This document shows, one piece after another, positions 23,531-31,387 of a DNA stretch of 64,000 nt. The translations under genes were made by a program, and so were the position numbers. Origin of the DNA: Bacteroidales bacterium UBA1197. GTDB lineage: Bacteria; Bacteroidota; Bacteroidia; Bacteroidales; UBA932. The notes below the pieces were generated by a model, which was given only the letters and a program-made list of their open reading frames with translations, made no database searches and was not told the DNA's origin. The stretch's first letter is position 1. Each line of letters begins with the position of its first letter. The DNA lies in the NCBI GenBank assembly GCA_002309995.1, contig DBYB01000061.1:29190-93189 (forward strand). Direction: 5' to 3'.

Positions 23531-24849
23531 GACAGTTAGTTATGTGTATTGCGGCGCTGGCGGTCGGAATTGCGGCACCGGCGCAGGACGAGAGCCCCTG
23601 GAGCCTCTCCAAATGCATAGACTATGCGCTTGAGCACAACCTCACCGTGCGCCAGAGCGCACTGACCGTGGAGCAGCGCGAGGTAGAGCTCAACACCGCC
23701 CAGATGAGCCGGCTGCCGTCCGTAAACGCCTCCGCAAGCGAGAACCTCTCCTTCGGCCGAGGCCTTACGGCAGACAACACCTACTCCAACTCCAACACTA
23801 CGTCCACCTCGTTCAGCCTTGGTGCAAACGTGCCGGTGTTCCAGGGATTCGAGATAAACAACAACATCAAACTGGGAAAACTGAACCTGCAGGCAGCCAC
23901 AGTGGACCTTGAGAAGGCGCGCGACGACATCCGCGTGGCCGTGGCCCAGGCATACGTGCAGATACTGTACAACCAGGAGCTGCTGCGCGTGGCCTCCGAG
24001 CAGAGGGCGCACGATGAGGAGCTGCTGGCGCAGATACAGGAGCGCGAGAAGGCTGGCAAACTGAGTATGGCTGAAGTGTCGGCCCAGCAGGCCACGCTGG
24101 CGCAGAGCAGGCAGTCGGAGATACAGGCCGAGGGCAACCTGAGGCTGTCCGTGCTGGAGCTTACGCAGTTGCTGGAACTCTCCTCGCCGGACGGATTCTC
24201 AGTGGTAATCCCCGAGGTCGGCGACGTGTCGCAGGTGCTCCTGATGAATCCTGAGGCCATCTACGAACAGGCCGTGCAGGTCAAGCCCGCTGTGGAGTCG
24301 GCAAAACTTGGGGTTGATTACGCAGCCCTGAACATAGAGAAGGCCAAGGGGGCATATCTGCCCTCGCTGAGCCTGAGCGGAGGACTCGGAACCAATTACT
24401 ATACTAACTCTAAGATGGCCTCTGACCCGTTCTGGAACCAGTTGTCGAACAATTTCAGCCAGTACGTGGGAGTCAATCTCAGCATTCCGATTTTCAACCG
24501 TTTCTCTACGCGCAACAACGTGCGTAACGCGAAAATCAACTACCAGGGCCAGCAACTGAACCTTGAGAATGTGCGCAAATCGCTCTACAAGGAGATTCAG
24601 CAGGCGTACTACAACGCAGTGAACTCGCAGGCGCGCTATATGGGCAGCCGCGAGAGCGCGGAGAGCGCCCGTATGCACTACGAACTCACCGAGGAGAAGT
24701 ATCGCGTGGGCAAGGCCGGCATTGCCGACTACAATGACGCGCGCAACTCCTGGCTGCGGGCCGAGTCGGAGCACATCCAGGCCCGCTACGAGTGCCTGTA
24801 CCAGACCAAGTTGCTCGACTTCTACAAGGGAGAGGCACTGGAGTTCTAG
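23527..24849 (+). CDS. TolC-like outer-membrane efflux protein
   Basis: A 440-residue outer-membrane factor with an 18-19-residue signal peptide (ending AAPAQ) and two repeats of long alpha-helical hairpins and beta strands (e.g. ALEHNLTVRQSALTVEQREV and later SARMHYELTEEKYRVGKAGI). It provides the exit duct for the exporter encoded by the four upstream genes. It is the last exporter component; an unrelated lipoprotein gene begins two bases after its stop. Confidence 0.94.
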   Translation: MRQLVMCIAALAVGIAAPAQDESPWSLSKCIDYALEHNLTVRQSALTVEQREVELNTAQMSRLPSVNASASENLSFGRGLTADNTYSNSNTTSTSFSLGANVPVFQGFEINNNIKLGKLNLQAATVDLEKARDDIRVAVAQAYVQILYNQELLRVASEQRAHDEELLAQIQEREKAGKLSMAEVSAQQATLAQSRQSEIQAEGNLRLSVLELTQLLELSSPDGFSVVIPEVGDVSQVLLMNPEAIYEQAVQVKPAVESAKLGVDYAALNIEKAKGAYLPSLSLSGGLGTNYYTNSKMASDPFWNQLSNNFSQYVGVNLSIPIFNRFSTRNNVRNAKINYQGQQLNLENVRKSLYKEIQQAYYNAVNSQARYMGSRESAESARMHYELTEEKYRVGKAGIADYNDARNSWLRAESEHIQARYECLYQTKLLDFYKGEALEF

Positions 24850-24851
24850 CC

Positions 24852-25811
24852 GTGCATAGACGTCCTTTCCTGTTCTTGATTTCGGTGCTGTGCATGGTTT
24901 CGTGCACGGCATTCGAACATTTGGAGCAGGACGTTGCGGCAGTGAGACTGACGCTGCAGAGGAAAATCGGTTTCGGAGGCACGCAGCCTGTACTGGTGGA
25001 CCTTTCGAAACTCGAAATCGCCCGCATCGGACCGAGTACCGAGAGGGTTGACGGCATTTATTTCTCCGATTTCGTCGAGCAGAAGAATTCCAATCACATA
25101 CGGCCGGCCGCGCGCTTCCGCCACACGGCCGACACGCTACTGGGCGACAAGATGATGCCGCTGTCTCACTTCAGCCGTTTCTACGGCATTGAGAACGGGC
25201 GCATCAAGACCGGGAGGCTGGACCAGTTCTCCGACAGCACCATAGTGCTACCCGTGCGCAACAGCGATTGCCAATACATCGGCCGTATAACCGCAGAAGA
25301 ATACGGAGGCCTGAGTAAAAAGCTGTACTTCAGGCCCCTGATCCAAACGCTGAAGGACAGAAAAGAACTCAGCACGGAACTTCTCAGGCAAGTGAAAGAA
25401 GGCGGCTATTCAGACAAAAAAGCCAGGTACAGACTTAATGGTTCGTATATAAGAAGGCAGTATCCGCTGCTGACGTATTATCCCGGAGGAGTTAAGGTAA
25501 CGGTATACGCGCCGGACGGCAGCGTCGTGAATTCACAGACGATCACCGACGGAGCGCCCGGTAAGATATTCCTTGCCGACAGCCTCGGAAACGCCGTATT
25601 CATCAACCGCCTCAAATTTCTGCTGCCTGAAGATATTGAGCGACTGAATGCCATCCTTGCAGCGCATCCTATGTGCCCTGTTTTGATTGACAACGGGCGT
25701 TATTATCAGTACAGCGTGAAAAACGGCAGCTACCGGGAATATATCCGTCAGGATCTGTTCCACCCGGACAGCTGCCATTTCGTGGTCGGGAGTATCTCCC
25801 GTCAGAAGTAA
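24852..25811 (+). CDS. lipoprotein of unknown function (GTG start)
   Basis: A 319-residue protein if translated from the GTG at 24852. This start gives a clean lipoprotein signal, hydrophobic FLFLISVLCMVSC with the lipidated cysteine at position 18, and lies two bases after the TolC stop. An in-frame ATG at 24792 would overlap the TolC gene by 58 bases and bury the signal. The mature part is soluble, with no family motif I recognise; it has segments such as KKLYFRPLIQTLKDRKEL and TYYPGGVKVTVYAPDGSVV. It may be an accessory to the exporter by position. It converges on the next gene with a 10-base overlap. Confidence 0.65.
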   Translation: MHRRPFLFLISVLCMVSCTAFEHLEQDVAAVRLTLQRKIGFGGTQPVLVDLSKLEIARIGPSTERVDGIYFSDFVEQKNSNHIRPAARFRHTADTLLGDKMMPLSHFSRFYGIENGRIKTGRLDQFSDSTIVLPVRNSDCQYIGRITAEEYGGLSKKLYFRPLIQTLKDRKELSTELLRQVKEGGYSDKKARYRLNGSYIRRQYPLLTYYPGGVKVTVYAPDGSVVNSQTITDGAPGKIFLADSLGNAVFINRLKFLLPEDIERLNAILAAHPMCPVLIDNGRYYQYSVKNGSYREYIRQDLFHPDSCHFVVGSISRQK

Positions 25812-27874
25812 ATCTCCATTATCGTACCCTTGGAGCCGGTCCAGAAGGCCCGTCCGTCGCTGGTGGCGGTCTTCGGGTCGTAAGAACTCAGGCTCATAGA
25901 GTTGACCGTGACCTTGGTCTTGTCGACGTAATTCTCGTAAACAATGTTGCTTACCGCGCCAAAGCGGTTCCCGCTGCGGGTCAGCACAAAGGAGAGCTTG
26001 CTGTAAGTGGAGGGCTTGGATTCCACGATATACCTTCCGTAGTTATCCGCCTTGACCATAACATCATCTGAAGCCAGCCAGTCGTAGGCGTTCCCGGACT
26101 CGAAGCGTACGCTTTTGAGAACGGGTACGAAATGTATCTCCACTTCGCTGTTGATCATCGCAGGTTCTGTGTTCTGGCGTATACGCTCAGTTACCAGACC
26201 TTTCCAGTTTTCATCCGTCAGATACTTGCCGGGGATGTAAACGGGCTTGTCCTTTTCGGCCGATCCTACAGGCTGGAAACCGGTTTCCGGGTCAACAATG
26301 CAAGCCGTGGTCCTCAGGTTCTCGCCATTTTGGTAAATGGCTACTCCCATTTCCGGATAATCCTTGCAATCGGTCCTGTAATTGGTGTTTATCTGGAACC
26401 ATATCGGCCTCATTCCGAAATTCGGGACAGTGCCTTTTAACACGCGTTTTGCGTCCTTCAGGCCGATCTGCTGGGCGGCAAAGCCTTTGAGGTCGAAGGA
26501 GAAACGCTTGTCGGTTTTCCCTTTGAGTATCTGCCAGATAAAGTCGGAATACACTTTATCGTCGAAGAACGTGAGCTTGTGCGCAGCGAGGAAATCATTG
26601 TAGTCGTCCTTGAGGCTGGGTGAGAAGCCTAAACCGGAGGTTATTCCCCAGCCGGTCTTCTCCCTCTGCCATTCGAGAATCTCGAGGATTGACTTGTTGG
26701 AGGTCTTGAGAGACAACCAGTTGATGAAGAATCCCATTCCGTATCCGGCCTCCTGGAAGGTAACGCTGCCGGCGCCGCGTTCCCTTTCGGGATAAAAGCT
26801 GTCGAGGAAGGTGGGGAAGGAGTTGACACAGTTGATGCTGATGCTCTTGTCGCCGGTATAATGCTCGATCCAGGTGGCTATGGCCTCCGACAGCATTGCC
26901 CATTCGTCGCCCTTTGAGCCGGAAATGGCAGTATTAGCCGCCGTTCGGCCGTCGTACATCACATCGTGAATCCAGTGGAAGGTCTCGTGGATGAGAGTCT
27001 GCTGAAGCTGACCGTACAGTACGGGATCGAAGGGCTCGCTCTGCATCATATCGTAGAAGTACTTGACGTTCAGGTTCACCACGCCCCAGGTTTTCTTGTA
27101 TCTGGAGGAGTCGTGCTCTCCCCATCTGTCGCCCATAACCTTGAGCTTGTAAGGGATGACGTCGGTGGGTATGTCTATTCCGAACAGCTGGAAATTGGCC
27201 AGCATATTGGGGAGTTCGGAGCGGATCAGGCCGAGGATGGCGGCCCTGTAGGGCTCATACTTCTCCTTGTCCTTGCCGGATACGCACCAATCGAGGGTAA
27301 AGTAGAGACTCTCGTTCTCCGCCTTGGTTTTGGGCACTTTCGAGAGGGAACTGTCAACGACGCCTATGATGAAGCACGGCTGCTCGTCGCCTGCATCGTC
27401 CATAGGGGAAATAACGGCGCAGGCCAGCCCGTCATCGGTTACAGTGGGCAACAAGGTGGATGCCTTGTCGAACAGGTTCTGGTTGCGGAACCAATGTGGC
27501 GTCTCCACGCATACGGAGACCATATCCGCATCGCCGGAATAGCGGATTCCTACGGTAATGGGCTGCTTGGTGCCCGACGACGGCAGTACTACCTGGTAAA
27601 ACTCAGAAAGCTCACGACCGCTCGCATCTTTTACGGTACCGGGCTTGACCGGAGTTACCGCAACTTTTGCTTCTTTGTCAAACGATCCCGCAGGGAATTC
27701 GAGCAGGATGTCGTTCACTTCGATGATGTCGCCGGAAGCGGGAACGGTGTGCCAGTCGGCGGTTTTAATGTTGACCGTGGGTTTGTCGAAGGAGCCTTCC
27801 TTCTGGCAGGAGGCCGCGATGAGGACGGTTGCTGCGAAGAGGGTCGCAAGGATCGGGAAACTGTGGCGGTGCAT
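25802..27874 (-). CDS. secreted lipoprotein with zinc-metallopeptidase (HExxH) motif
   Basis: A 690-residue lipoprotein (signal ending LIAASC). After an N-terminal beta-rich domain, a helical region contains LIHETFHWIHDV with H296, E297 and H300 fitting HExxH. E330 in MLSEAIATWIEHY is a reasonable third zinc ligand, giving a gluzincin-like spacing of about 30 residues. The C-terminal 250 residues look like Ig-like or beta-sandwich modules. No M-family could be assigned by eye. It lies 8 bases downstream of the L-fucose isomerase-like gene on the same strand. A protein-degrading surface enzyme is the best guess. Confidence 0.65.
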   Translation of the reverse strand: MHRHSFPILATLFAATVLIAASCQKEGSFDKPTVNIKTADWHTVPASGDIIEVNDILLEFPAGSFDKEAKVAVTPVKPGTVKDASGRELSEFYQVVLPSSGTKQPITVGIRYSGDADMVSVCVETPHWFRNQNLFDKASTLLPTVTDDGLACAVISPMDDAGDEQPCFIIGVVDSSLSKVPKTKAENESLYFTLDWCVSGKDKEKYEPYRAAILGLIRSELPNMLANFQLFGIDIPTDVIPYKLKVMGDRWGEHDSSRYKKTWGVVNLNVKYFYDMMQSEPFDPVLYGQLQQTLIHETFHWIHDVMYDGRTAANTAISGSKGDEWAMLSEAIATWIEHYTGDKSISINCVNSFPTFLDSFYPERERGAGSVTFQEAGYGMGFFINWLSLKTSNKSILEILEWQREKTGWGITSGLGFSPSLKDDYNDFLAAHKLTFFDDKVYSDFIWQILKGKTDKRFSFDLKGFAAQQIGLKDAKRVLKGTVPNFGMRPIWFQINTNYRTDCKDYPEMGVAIYQNGENLRTTACIVDPETGFQPVGSAEKDKPVYIPGKYLTDENWKGLVTERIRQNTEPAMINSEVEIHFVPVLKSVRFESGNAYDWLASDDVMVKADNYGRYIVESKPSTYSKLSFVLTRSGNRFGAVSNIVYENYVDKTKVTVNSMSLSSYDPKTATSDGRAFWTGSKGTIMEIYF

Positions 27875-27882
27875 ATCTGTAA

Positions 27883-29220
27883 CTATTGGATTATCAGGAT
27901 GTGATGGTTGCCGAGGGGCTCGTGGAGCATATAGTTGCGGAGGGCGTCGCGGCCGACTTCCTTGTCGCGGTCGGCCCAGCCGCGCACGACTACCTGGGTA
28001 CGGCAGAGATTGTTGCCGTAGGGGTTGTCGATGATGTTTACGCGCTCGTCTATGCAGTGCTCGAGGTCGGCGCCGAGTTTGAAGAGGCGCGCGGGGCCTA
28101 CGGGCAGGATGCCGTGGATGGCGACTCCGATGCCGGACTCGAAGTGGGTGTCGTAGCAGTAGTCGGAGACCATATCGAGAGGGACGGTGCAGTGGGCAAA
28201 GAGGAAGTTGCCGCCGGCTATGCGGGACAGGTTAACCTGGAAGCCGGACTTACCGTACTTCTGGCGCATTATGGCCATAGACAGCATTGCGGGAATATCT
28301 CCTTCGCAGGCTGCAGTAATACCTTCGGCGTTCAACATCGCAAGCGCCAGGCAGCCGGTATTATGAACGGACGTCAGCAAATCGAAACAACGTATCGTCA
28401 AGCCATCCAGACGATGTTTAGCCACCAGGGCCTTCAGTCCGGCGTATATCTTCAACGCCCCCTCCATATCCTTATCCGTCAGGGACTTGCCGTACTTCGG
28501 CTCGTTCAGCGCTTTCAGCAGTCCGAAGGGTAGTGCCCCATAAATCTTCGCTTCGCTCATCCCTCCCACGCCTGAAGGCGCGGGCCCCTCCCGTTCACAT
28601 GGCCACGGGCGGCCATGGATTTCTGGGACACCACCCTCCGGACTGCTGCCCTGCGGGGCGCTGACCTGCGCCAGAAGTTCCGACATCGGGATGTCGATGA
28701 GTTCGGCGCCGAGGGTCTTTTTGGCCTTGGCGTAATCGACGGTGCTGCTGATGAGCCAGTCGGAAGGGTTGCCGATGACTCCGAAACGCTTGCCGGCAAG
28801 GACTTTACGATCCTGGAACTTCTTTACCAGAGACGGGGTATTGCGGGCGCTGGAAGGATAGTAGCGCAGAAGTTCGTTCGCGATTTCCTTTATGGAGCCG
28901 TGGATGATTTCCCCGTCGAGACCCTGCTGGTTGAGCCAGCTGAGTATCTCCATAGAGGCGGCCAGTGAGTTGCTCTGACCACTGGTGAGCAGACGCACAC
29001 GGGCGCCCTCGTGCCCGGCGAACACCTGACGGAACAGCGCTTCGGTGCCACCGGTGCGGACATATATGACGTCGCCGGCGGCGCCATAGTCGGAAAAGTC
29101 GCTTTCGCGGTAGTCGAAGCGCTCTCCTATCGCCTCTTCTATATCCTTGATAAACTGCTCGTTATGGGCATTGTGGGCGAGCTCCCCGTGAAGGCCGGAA
29201 GTCAGCGTATAAAGTCTCAT
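27883..29220 (-). CDS. L-fucose/L-arabinose isomerase-like protein with an in-frame palindromic insert
   Basis: A 445-residue cytoplasmic protein that resembles the L-fucose isomerase C-terminal/arabinose isomerase fold: an N-terminal Rossmann-like part (YVRTGGTEALF, LLTSGQSNSLAASMEIL) and a C-terminal part with TSVHNTGCLALAMLNAEG, ACEGDIPAMLSM and GGNFLFAHCTVPLDM. True isomerase activity is uncertain. About residues 191-236 are encoded by a palindromic repeat (28516-28648) that keeps the frame open and contributes a low-complexity Gly/Pro/Glu segment. A -7 box only 4 nt before the ATG suggests a leaderless transcript. Confidence 0.75.
   Translation of the reverse strand: MRLYTLTSGLHGELAHNAHNEQFIKDIEEAIGERFDYRESDFSDYGAAGDVIYVRTGGTEALFRQVFAGHEGARVRLLTSGQSNSLAASMEILSWLNQQGLDGEIIHGSIKEIANELLRYYPSSARNTPSLVKKFQDRKVLAGKRFGVIGNPSDWLISSTVDYAKAKKTLGAELIDIPMSELLAQVSAPQGSSPEGGVPEIHGRPWPCEREGPAPSGVGGMSEAKIYGALPFGLLKALNEPKYGKSLTDKDMEGALKIYAGLKALVAKHRLDGLTIRCFDLLTSVHNTGCLALAMLNAEGITAACEGDIPAMLSMAIMRQKYGKSGFQVNLSRIAGGNFLFAHCTVPLDMVSDYCYDTHFESGIGVAIHGILPVGPARLFKLGADLEHCIDERVNIIDNPYGNNLCRTQVVVRGWADRDKEVGRDALRNYMLHEPLGNHHILIIQ
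28516..28648. repeat. in-frame palindromic element inside the isomerase-like gene
   Basis: Arms 28516-28539 and 28625-28648 (24 bp each) are inverted copies with three transitions, all of which become G-U pairs in the minus-strand mRNA. Between them lie two perfect small hairpins: CGCC-TGAA-GGCG (28569-28580) and CATGGCC-ACGGGC-GGCCATG (28598-28617). The element also contains TCTTCGCTTCGCTCA (28545-28559), which recurs in the intergenic repeat at 30079-30093. Further homology (TCAGCGC) lies just outside both arms. No stop codon is introduced. Confidence 0.75.
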
Positions 29221-29224
29221 ACTG

Positions 29225-29232
29225 CAAATATA
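29225..29232 (-). promoter_or_regulatory. -7 box directly before the isomerase-like gene
   Basis: TATATTTG on the minus strand, 4 nt upstream of the ATG at 29220. It abuts the T-tract of the preceding gene's terminator. No good -33 box is visible because that position lies in the terminator stem. Confidence 0.5.
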
Positions 29233-29262
29233 AAAAAAAGGCGCGGGAAAGGAAACCCCGCG
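29232..29262 (-). terminator. intrinsic terminator of the Cys-rich lipoprotein gene
   Basis: Read on the minus strand, CGCGGG (29262-29257) pairs with CCCGCG (29247-29242) across a 9-nt loop, followed after two bases by eight T residues (29239-29232). Confidence 0.75.
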
Positions 29263-29291
29263 TCTTCTTCTGCGTTACAAAGTACTGAATC

Positions 29292-29537
29292 TTATTCAGC
29301 CTTCTCGCAATTGCCACAGCACTGACCTTCGGCCTTCTCGCAACCTTCGTGCTTCTCGCAACCCTCGCAAGTCTGACCCTCGGCGCACTCGCCGCAGCAG
29401 CACTTGGTGGAATCGCAAACTTCCTCGGTAGCGGCAGCCTCAGCCTCGCCCTCAGCAGCCTTTTTGCCGCAATTGTTGCAGCAGCAGGAGCTCAGGCAGA
29501 ACGCTGCGATAGCAAGAGAAATGATAAGCTTTTTCAT
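29292..29537 (-). CDS. cysteine-rich small lipoprotein
   Basis: An 81-residue protein with a lipoprotein signal (MKKLIISLAIAAFCLSSC, lipidation at C18). The mature part is dominated by cysteine and acidic residues: 16 cysteines in total, in clusters such as KCCCGEC, CEGCEKHEGC and QCCGNC. The pattern resembles metallothionein-like metal or redox buffering at the cell surface, but no named family was recognised. It is transcribed as a single gene from its own promoter (29570-29600) with its own terminator. Functions other than metal binding, such as disulfide-rich structural roles, are possible. Confidence 0.8.
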   Translation of the reverse strand: MKKLIISLAIAAFCLSSCCCNNCGKKAAEGEAEAAATEEVCDSTKCCCGECAEGQTCEGCEKHEGCEKAEGQCCGNCEKAE

Positions 29538-29561
29538 TTTCTTAATATTTTTAAAAACTAA

Positions 29562-30074
29562 CTAGCCGTCAAAGGTAGAAAGTTTTTTCGGATATTCAAA
29601 CACTTCCATATCCTTAACCTGCCCTTCTTCTATCTTGAACCTCAACGCGGTACGCACCAACTGCCAGCCCTGAAGGCCAGCAGCGCCTGGATTAATGTAC
29701 AGCAGATTGTACTTGCTGTCACGCATAACCTTGAGGATATGCGAGTGGCCACAGATGAACACGTCAGGCTTATGCTCGCGGATAAGAGCCTCCGCGCTGG
29801 GATAATAATGCCCCGGAGAGCCGCCGATGTGAGTCATCAACACTTTGATACCCTGAAACTTGAGTATCTGCACTGCGGGGTACTCATAGCGTACGGTGGA
29901 GCCGTCGCAGTTGCCGTGTACGCCAACTACAGGTTTGAACGAAGTGATTGACTCGAGGAACTCAATGCCTCCGCCCCAGTCGCCTGCGTGCCATATCACG
30001 TCGACAGGCTCCAGGAAGTCCCTGAATGCCTTGTCGAAAACTCCGTGGGTGTCTGATATCAGGCCGATGTACAT
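29562..30074 (-). CDS. YfcE/MJ0936-type metallophosphoesterase
   Basis: A 170-residue cytoplasmic calcineurin-like phosphoesterase. All metal-binding motifs are visible: ISDTHG (D8, H10), AGDWGGG (D32), HGNCD (N55), THIGG (H82) and CGHSH (H110, H112). Members of this group hydrolyse phosphodiesters or small phosphoesters; the substrate cannot be deduced. The gene ends inside the promoter of the Cys-rich lipoprotein. The dispersed repeat begins on the base immediately upstream of its start. Confidence 0.92.
   Translation of the reverse strand: MYIGLISDTHGVFDKAFRDFLEPVDVIWHAGDWGGGIEFLESITSFKPVVGVHGNCDGSTVRYEYPAVQILKFQGIKVLMTHIGGSPGHYYPSAEALIREHKPDVFICGHSHILKVMRDSKYNLLYINPGAAGLQGWQLVRTALRFKIEEGQVKDMEVFEYPKKLSTFDG
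29570..29600 (-). promoter_or_regulatory. promoter of the Cys-rich lipoprotein gene
   Basis: On the minus strand TTTG (29597-29600), 19-base spacer, TACCTTTG (29570-29577). It lies across the 3' end of the phosphoesterase gene and gives a leader of about 25-30 nt before the ATG at 29537. Confidence 0.75.
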
Positions 30075-30148
30075 AGATTCTTCGCTTCGCTCAGAATGAC
30101 AGGAGGTTACATATTGTCATCCTGAGGACCGTCAGGGCCGAAGGATCT
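30075..30148. repeat. inverted pair of dispersed repeat arms overlapping the end of the Sua5-type gene
   Basis: The left arm 30075-30101 (AGATTCTTCGCTTCGCTCAG then AATGACA) faces the right arm 30115-30148, whose ends read TGTCATCCTGAGG and CGAAGGATCT. The two match as an imperfect inverted repeat around a 13-bp centre. The right arm extends into the coding sequence, so the last residues (E-I-L-R-P) and the stop codon of the Sua5-type gene are supplied by the repeat. Related copies lie at 19066-19141. Confidence 0.75.
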
Positions 30149-30695
30149 CTACCTCGCCGCGAAGGCCGAGTTTGATGATCTGGGAAGGGCGGCCGGTGGC
30201 GCCGGCTTCGAACTTGCGGGGGGCGCACCAATCTACGGCGTCGCGGATTTCCTGGGAAATCTCAGCAAAACAAGACGGCGAAGGCTCTCCGGAGATATTG
30301 GCAGACGTGGAAACAAGCGGACGGCGCAGGCGGCGGGCAAGCTCGCGGCTGAATTCGTGCAGCGGGATTCGTATCCCCACGGAACCGTCTTCCGCAACCA
30401 CGCCGGGAGCGAGCCCCTGCGCACCGGGATACACGATGGTCATAGGAGCGTCGTTCACCTCAACCAGGTCGATGGCGATGGACGGAATTTCACGGATATA
30501 CCTCGCAACCATATCCAGGTCGGCGGCCAGCAGCACCAGCGACTTGGCCTCGCTGCGCCGCTTGATTGCAAATACTTTGGCGACCGCCTCCTGGTTGGTG
30601 GCGTCGCAGCCAATGCCCCACACGGTATCGGTGGGATAAAGTATCACGCCCCCGTCCTTAAGGACGCGAACGGCCTCATCTATAATCTCTTTCAT
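30132..30695 (-). CDS. threonylcarbamoyl-AMP synthase (Sua5/YrdC/TsaC family)
   Basis: A 187-residue cytoplasmic enzyme making threonylcarbamoyl-AMP for the universal t6A37 tRNA modification. YPTDTVWGIGCDATNQEAV, KRRSEAKSLVLL and STSANISGEPSP are the family's nucleotide- and threonine-binding segments. The length is that of the short YrdC form rather than the two-domain Sua5. Its start overlaps the rhomboid gene stop (ATGA). The final residues lie inside a dispersed repeat. Confidence 0.94.
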   Translation of the reverse strand: MKEIIDEAVRVLKDGGVILYPTDTVWGIGCDATNQEAVAKVFAIKRRSEAKSLVLLAADLDMVARYIREIPSIAIDLVEVNDAPMTIVYPGAQGLAPGVVAEDGSVGIRIPLHEFSRELARRLRRPLVSTSANISGEPSPSCFAEISQEIRDAVDWCAPRKFEAGATGRPSQIIKLGLRGEVEILRP

Positions 30696-31384
30696 AAGAC
30701 GTCACGGTCAAAAAGAACTCCCCTGCGCCTCCAGCCGCGAACCATCAGCCAGCCAATCAGCATACCGCCCAGATGCGCGAAATGGGCAATTCCGTCGGCC
30801 CAGCCGGCCACTCCGGTAAAGAGCTCGATGGCGGCGAAGATAACCACCATCCACTTGGCACGGAGCGTAACGGGAGGGAATATAAGAGTCATGCGCGACT
30901 CCGGGAAAAGCATTGCGTAACCTATCAGCACACCGTAAATTGCGCCGGAAGCGCCGACTGTGGGAGTTGCCTTGAGGGCCATGATTCCCTGCATTGCCGA
31001 TGCGGAATCGGAGGTAAGGAAAGACTGCATTTCAAGGTACTGGGTACCCATCTGCAGGGCCGCAGCGCCAAGGCCGCACACGAAGTAGAACAGCAGGAAC
31101 TTCTTCTCGCCTATGATGCGTTCCACCACGCTGCCGAAGATGAACAGCGTGTACATATTGAAGAATATGTGCCAGAAGCCGCCGTGCATAAACATATGCG
31201 TAACCGGCTGCCACCAATGGAAATAGATGGAGCTGGGGTAGAACAGGCCGAAGGTCTTTATCATAAACTCCTCATTGATCAGGGTGGCGATGAAAACCAC
31301 TATGTTGACGATTACCAGGTTCCTGGTGACCTTGGGCGTATTTGAAAGGAAACCTCCGCGGTTCTCTTGATAGTAGTAAGACAT
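30692..31384 (-). CDS. rhomboid-family intramembrane serine protease
   Basis: A 230-residue inner-membrane protease with about six spans. The catalytic serine is S146 in GASGAIYG, and the catalytic histidine is H204 in AHFAHLGGML. The HGGFWHIFFNMYTLFIFG loop is the typical second-span signature. It lies between mutL and the threonylcarbamoyl-AMP synthase gene in one minus-strand operon. Substrates are unknown. Confidence 0.95.
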   Translation of the reverse strand: MSYYYQENRGGFLSNTPKVTRNLVIVNIVVFIATLINEEFMIKTFGLFYPSSIYFHWWQPVTHMFMHGGFWHIFFNMYTLFIFGSVVERIIGEKKFLLFYFVCGLGAAALQMGTQYLEMQSFLTSDSASAMQGIMALKATPTVGASGAIYGVLIGYAMLFPESRMTLIFPPVTLRAKWMVVIFAAIELFTGVAGWADGIAHFAHLGGMLIGWLMVRGWRRRGVLFDRDVL

Positions 31385-31387
31385 ATA

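Noticed and set aside
25802..25811. Possible frame error joining two convergent genes
   Set aside because: Both stop codons are clean; a 10-base convergent overlap is ordinary.
30075..30148. Intrinsic terminator or riboswitch
   Set aside because: The inverted arms match a dispersed repeat found elsewhere in the window and no T-tract follows the stem on either strand.
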